Positions 63,090 through 64,000 of a DNA stretch of 64,000 nucleotides are shown here, piece after piece. The notes beneath the pieces are model-generated. The model ran no database searches. It was not told the origin of the DNA and saw only the letters and a list, made by a program, of their open reading frames with translations. The position numbers were made by a program, and so were the translations under genes. The stretch spans positions 6,535,501-6,599,500 of the forward strand of contig NZ_LR134338.1 of assembly GCF_900637055.1 (NCBI RefSeq), in the 5' to 3' direction. Position 1 is the stretch's first letter. Each line of letters starts with the position of its first letter. Source of the DNA: Brevibacillus brevis. Lineage in GTDB: Bacteria > Bacillota > Bacilli > Brevibacillales > Brevibacillaceae.

Positions 63090-63512
63090 TTATTTTTTAC
63101 ATATTTTCGCATTCTCAATGAAGTTAATGATTTTATCTATCACGCACTGATAATCTTTTTTAACCTCATGTTCCCAAACTCTCAATATGTTCCAACCAAT
63201 TGAAACGTAGTAATTGTTCACTTCTAAATCCCGTTGCTTATTCTTGTTTAGTTTTTCAATCCAATATTGTGTGTTTGTTTTCGGTATTACAGCATGTGCG
63301 GGGCAGTAGTGCCAAAAACATGAATCCAGAAAGATAACAACTCGATATTTCTTTATTGAAAAATCAGGTCTTCCCACAAGCGTTTTCACATTTCTCCGAA
63401 TTCTAATACGCCTACTCCAAAGCTCTCGGCTTACTCTGTCTTCCAATTTGGACACTGATCTTATTTTGCTCATCATCCTGCTTCTTACTTCCTTTGAAAC
63501 AATGTCTGCCAT
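63090..63512 (-). CDS. Very short patch repair (Vsr-type) endonuclease
   Basis: 140 residues beginning MADIVSKEVRSRMMSKIRS, the standard Vsr start, with GGGGTG six bases before ATG 63512. 'GRPDFSIKKYRVVIFLDSCFWHYCPAHAVIPKTN' carries the catalytic Asp, the zinc-site Cys/His pair and the FWH motif, followed by 'WNILRVWEHEVKK'. Vsr nicks T:G mismatches made by deamination of 5-methylcytosine, so a cytosine methyltransferase is expected nearby, perhaps just beyond base 64000. The frame stays open upstream to 63878 (see next entry). Confidence 0.88.
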   Translation of the reverse strand: MADIVSKEVRSRMMSKIRSVSKLEDRVSRELWSRRIRIRRNVKTLVGRPDFSIKKYRVVIFLDSCFWHYCPAHAVIPKTNTQYWIEKLNKNKQRDLEVNNYYVSIGWNILRVWEHEVKKDYQCVIDKIINFIENAKICKK

Positions 63513-63791
63513 CACCATCACCCCACAAGTAAAAGAGATAATAACAAAAATGGACTTAGTTTTCCTAAGCCCGATAGCATCAACTTGGTTATTCTCTTCA
63601 ATTATATCTCTTAGTTCTTCTTCTGTGAAAAGTGGATTAAGCCGATCAAGCATAGCACGACAATTTGGATATACTGAGATTAAATTCTTCGCCAGATTCA
63701 TGATATAGTCTAGCCCCAACATGGAGATTAACCTGGTATCCAGTACGAAATCCAATACACTATATCCGAATAATTCACTTTTCTCCGGCAT
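63513..63791 (-). other. Open frame fused ahead of vsr, possible extra domain
   Basis: 93 codons without a stop run in frame into vsr from ATG 63791 (MPEKSELFGYSVLDFV ... ISVYPNCRAMLDRLNPLFTEEELRDIIEENN). The composition looks like a real protein and continues through the vsr ATG. It could be an N-terminal domain of a longer Vsr, the frameshifted tail of the edge gene, or a separate gene that lost its stop. No family recognised. Confidence 0.4.
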
Positions 63792-63999
63792 CATAGATAC
63801 TTTGTCCATTTCCAAATTTCCATTGCTGGTACCCAGCAGGTTTGAACCCAACTCCAAGTACTGCAGCAGCTGTCCCACTGGTGCTTCCGGTTATCGGTTT
63901 TATCACTTTATATTTAGCCCCAATACGTTCCACATGTCCTTGATTTGCTAAGATTTCAAGATCACGGTAAATCCAGCCGCTAGGATCTGGTTTCTCTAA
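63775..63999 (-). CDS. C-terminal fragment of an unknown gene at the window edge
   Basis: 74 codons, ending with TGA at 63775, read LEKPDPSGWIYRDLEILANQ, then GHVERIGAKYKVI, then a Gly/Thr/Ala-rich segment and the end GQSIYDAGEK. A winged-helix-like 'DLEILANQGHVERIGAKYKVI' motif is visible. The start is beyond base 64000. It overlaps the open frame before vsr by about 17 bp, which fits translational coupling in one operon. Confidence 0.55.
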   Translation of the reverse strand, partial: LEKPDPSGWIYRDLEILANQGHVERIGAKYKVIKPITGSTSGTAAAVLGVGFKPAGYQQWKFGNGQSIYDAGEK

Positions 64000-64000
64000 A

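Overview
The window looks like chromosome of a Gram-positive, spore-former-type bacterium of the Paenibacillaceae, most likely Brevibacillus. This is an inference from the giant surface protein with three SLH anchors and FIVAR repeats, strong AGGAGG-type ribosome sites, frequent TTG/GTG starts, a Vpr-like subtilase, Fur boxes, and protein similarity to Bacillus families. No rRNA, tRNA or CRISPR array was seen.

Layout. 1-5.1 kb: end of an MFS exporter with a LysR regulator, a small unknown gene, and a MarR / ring-cleaving dioxygenase / flavin monooxygenase unit (electrophile or quinone stress type) with two matching operator-like sites. 5.3-11.5 kb: a J-domain/TPR membrane protein paired with a DUF1266 protein, an SDR39U1-AraC-VOC run, an 18-codon micro-ORF and a secreted phytase/esterase-like protein. 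11.6-18 kb: RtcB RNA ligase behind a long leader holding a 41-codon upstream ORF and a foldable RNA, an ankyrin protein, and a secreted S8 protease. 18-23.8 kb: fruR-fruK-fruA-ptsH-ptsI, a fructose PTS operon carrying its own HPr and Enzyme I. 23.8-29 kb: a Fur-boxed siderophore-binding lipoprotein, a decayed IS3-family element that landed in a terminator, and an AT-rich two-gene cassette (dGTPase-like HD enzyme plus nucleotidyltransferase-fold protein). The cassette lies between two related copies of a terminator sequence.

29-43 kb: mqo, several immunity-like genes (DUF4375, SMI1/KNR4, YdeI/OmpD-type) without visible toxins, cysJI sulfite reductase, a YndJ-like membrane protein, a channel-like membrane protein lacking a potassium selectivity filter, and broken genes (SMI1/KNR4 with a nonsense codon, a leucine-rich protein frameshifted in a C run). 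43-48.5 kb: iron-siderophore uptake (two lipoproteins, AraC regulator, fused double FecCD permease, Fur box; no ATPase). 48.7 kb: a truncated, nearly identical duplicate of the gene at 42.5 kb. 49-58.5 kb: the 1,645-residue SLH surface protein, divergent from a very large hybrid histidine kinase and a response regulator with a SARP-type output. An 11-bp-spaced direct repeat sits at the -35 position of the surface protein promoter. 58.5-60.2 kb: HxlR regulator and divergent quinone-reductase-like enzyme.

60.5-64 kb: a defence-type island with a stand-alone reverse transcriptase (WMDD active site, helical C-terminal extension), an Mrr-like nuclease with zinc ribbons, a Vsr endonuclease, and the tail of a further gene at the edge. 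The best candidates for an undescribed system are the dGTPase/nucleotidyltransferase cassette and the reverse-transcriptase/nuclease island. The best regulatory candidate is the rtcB leader.
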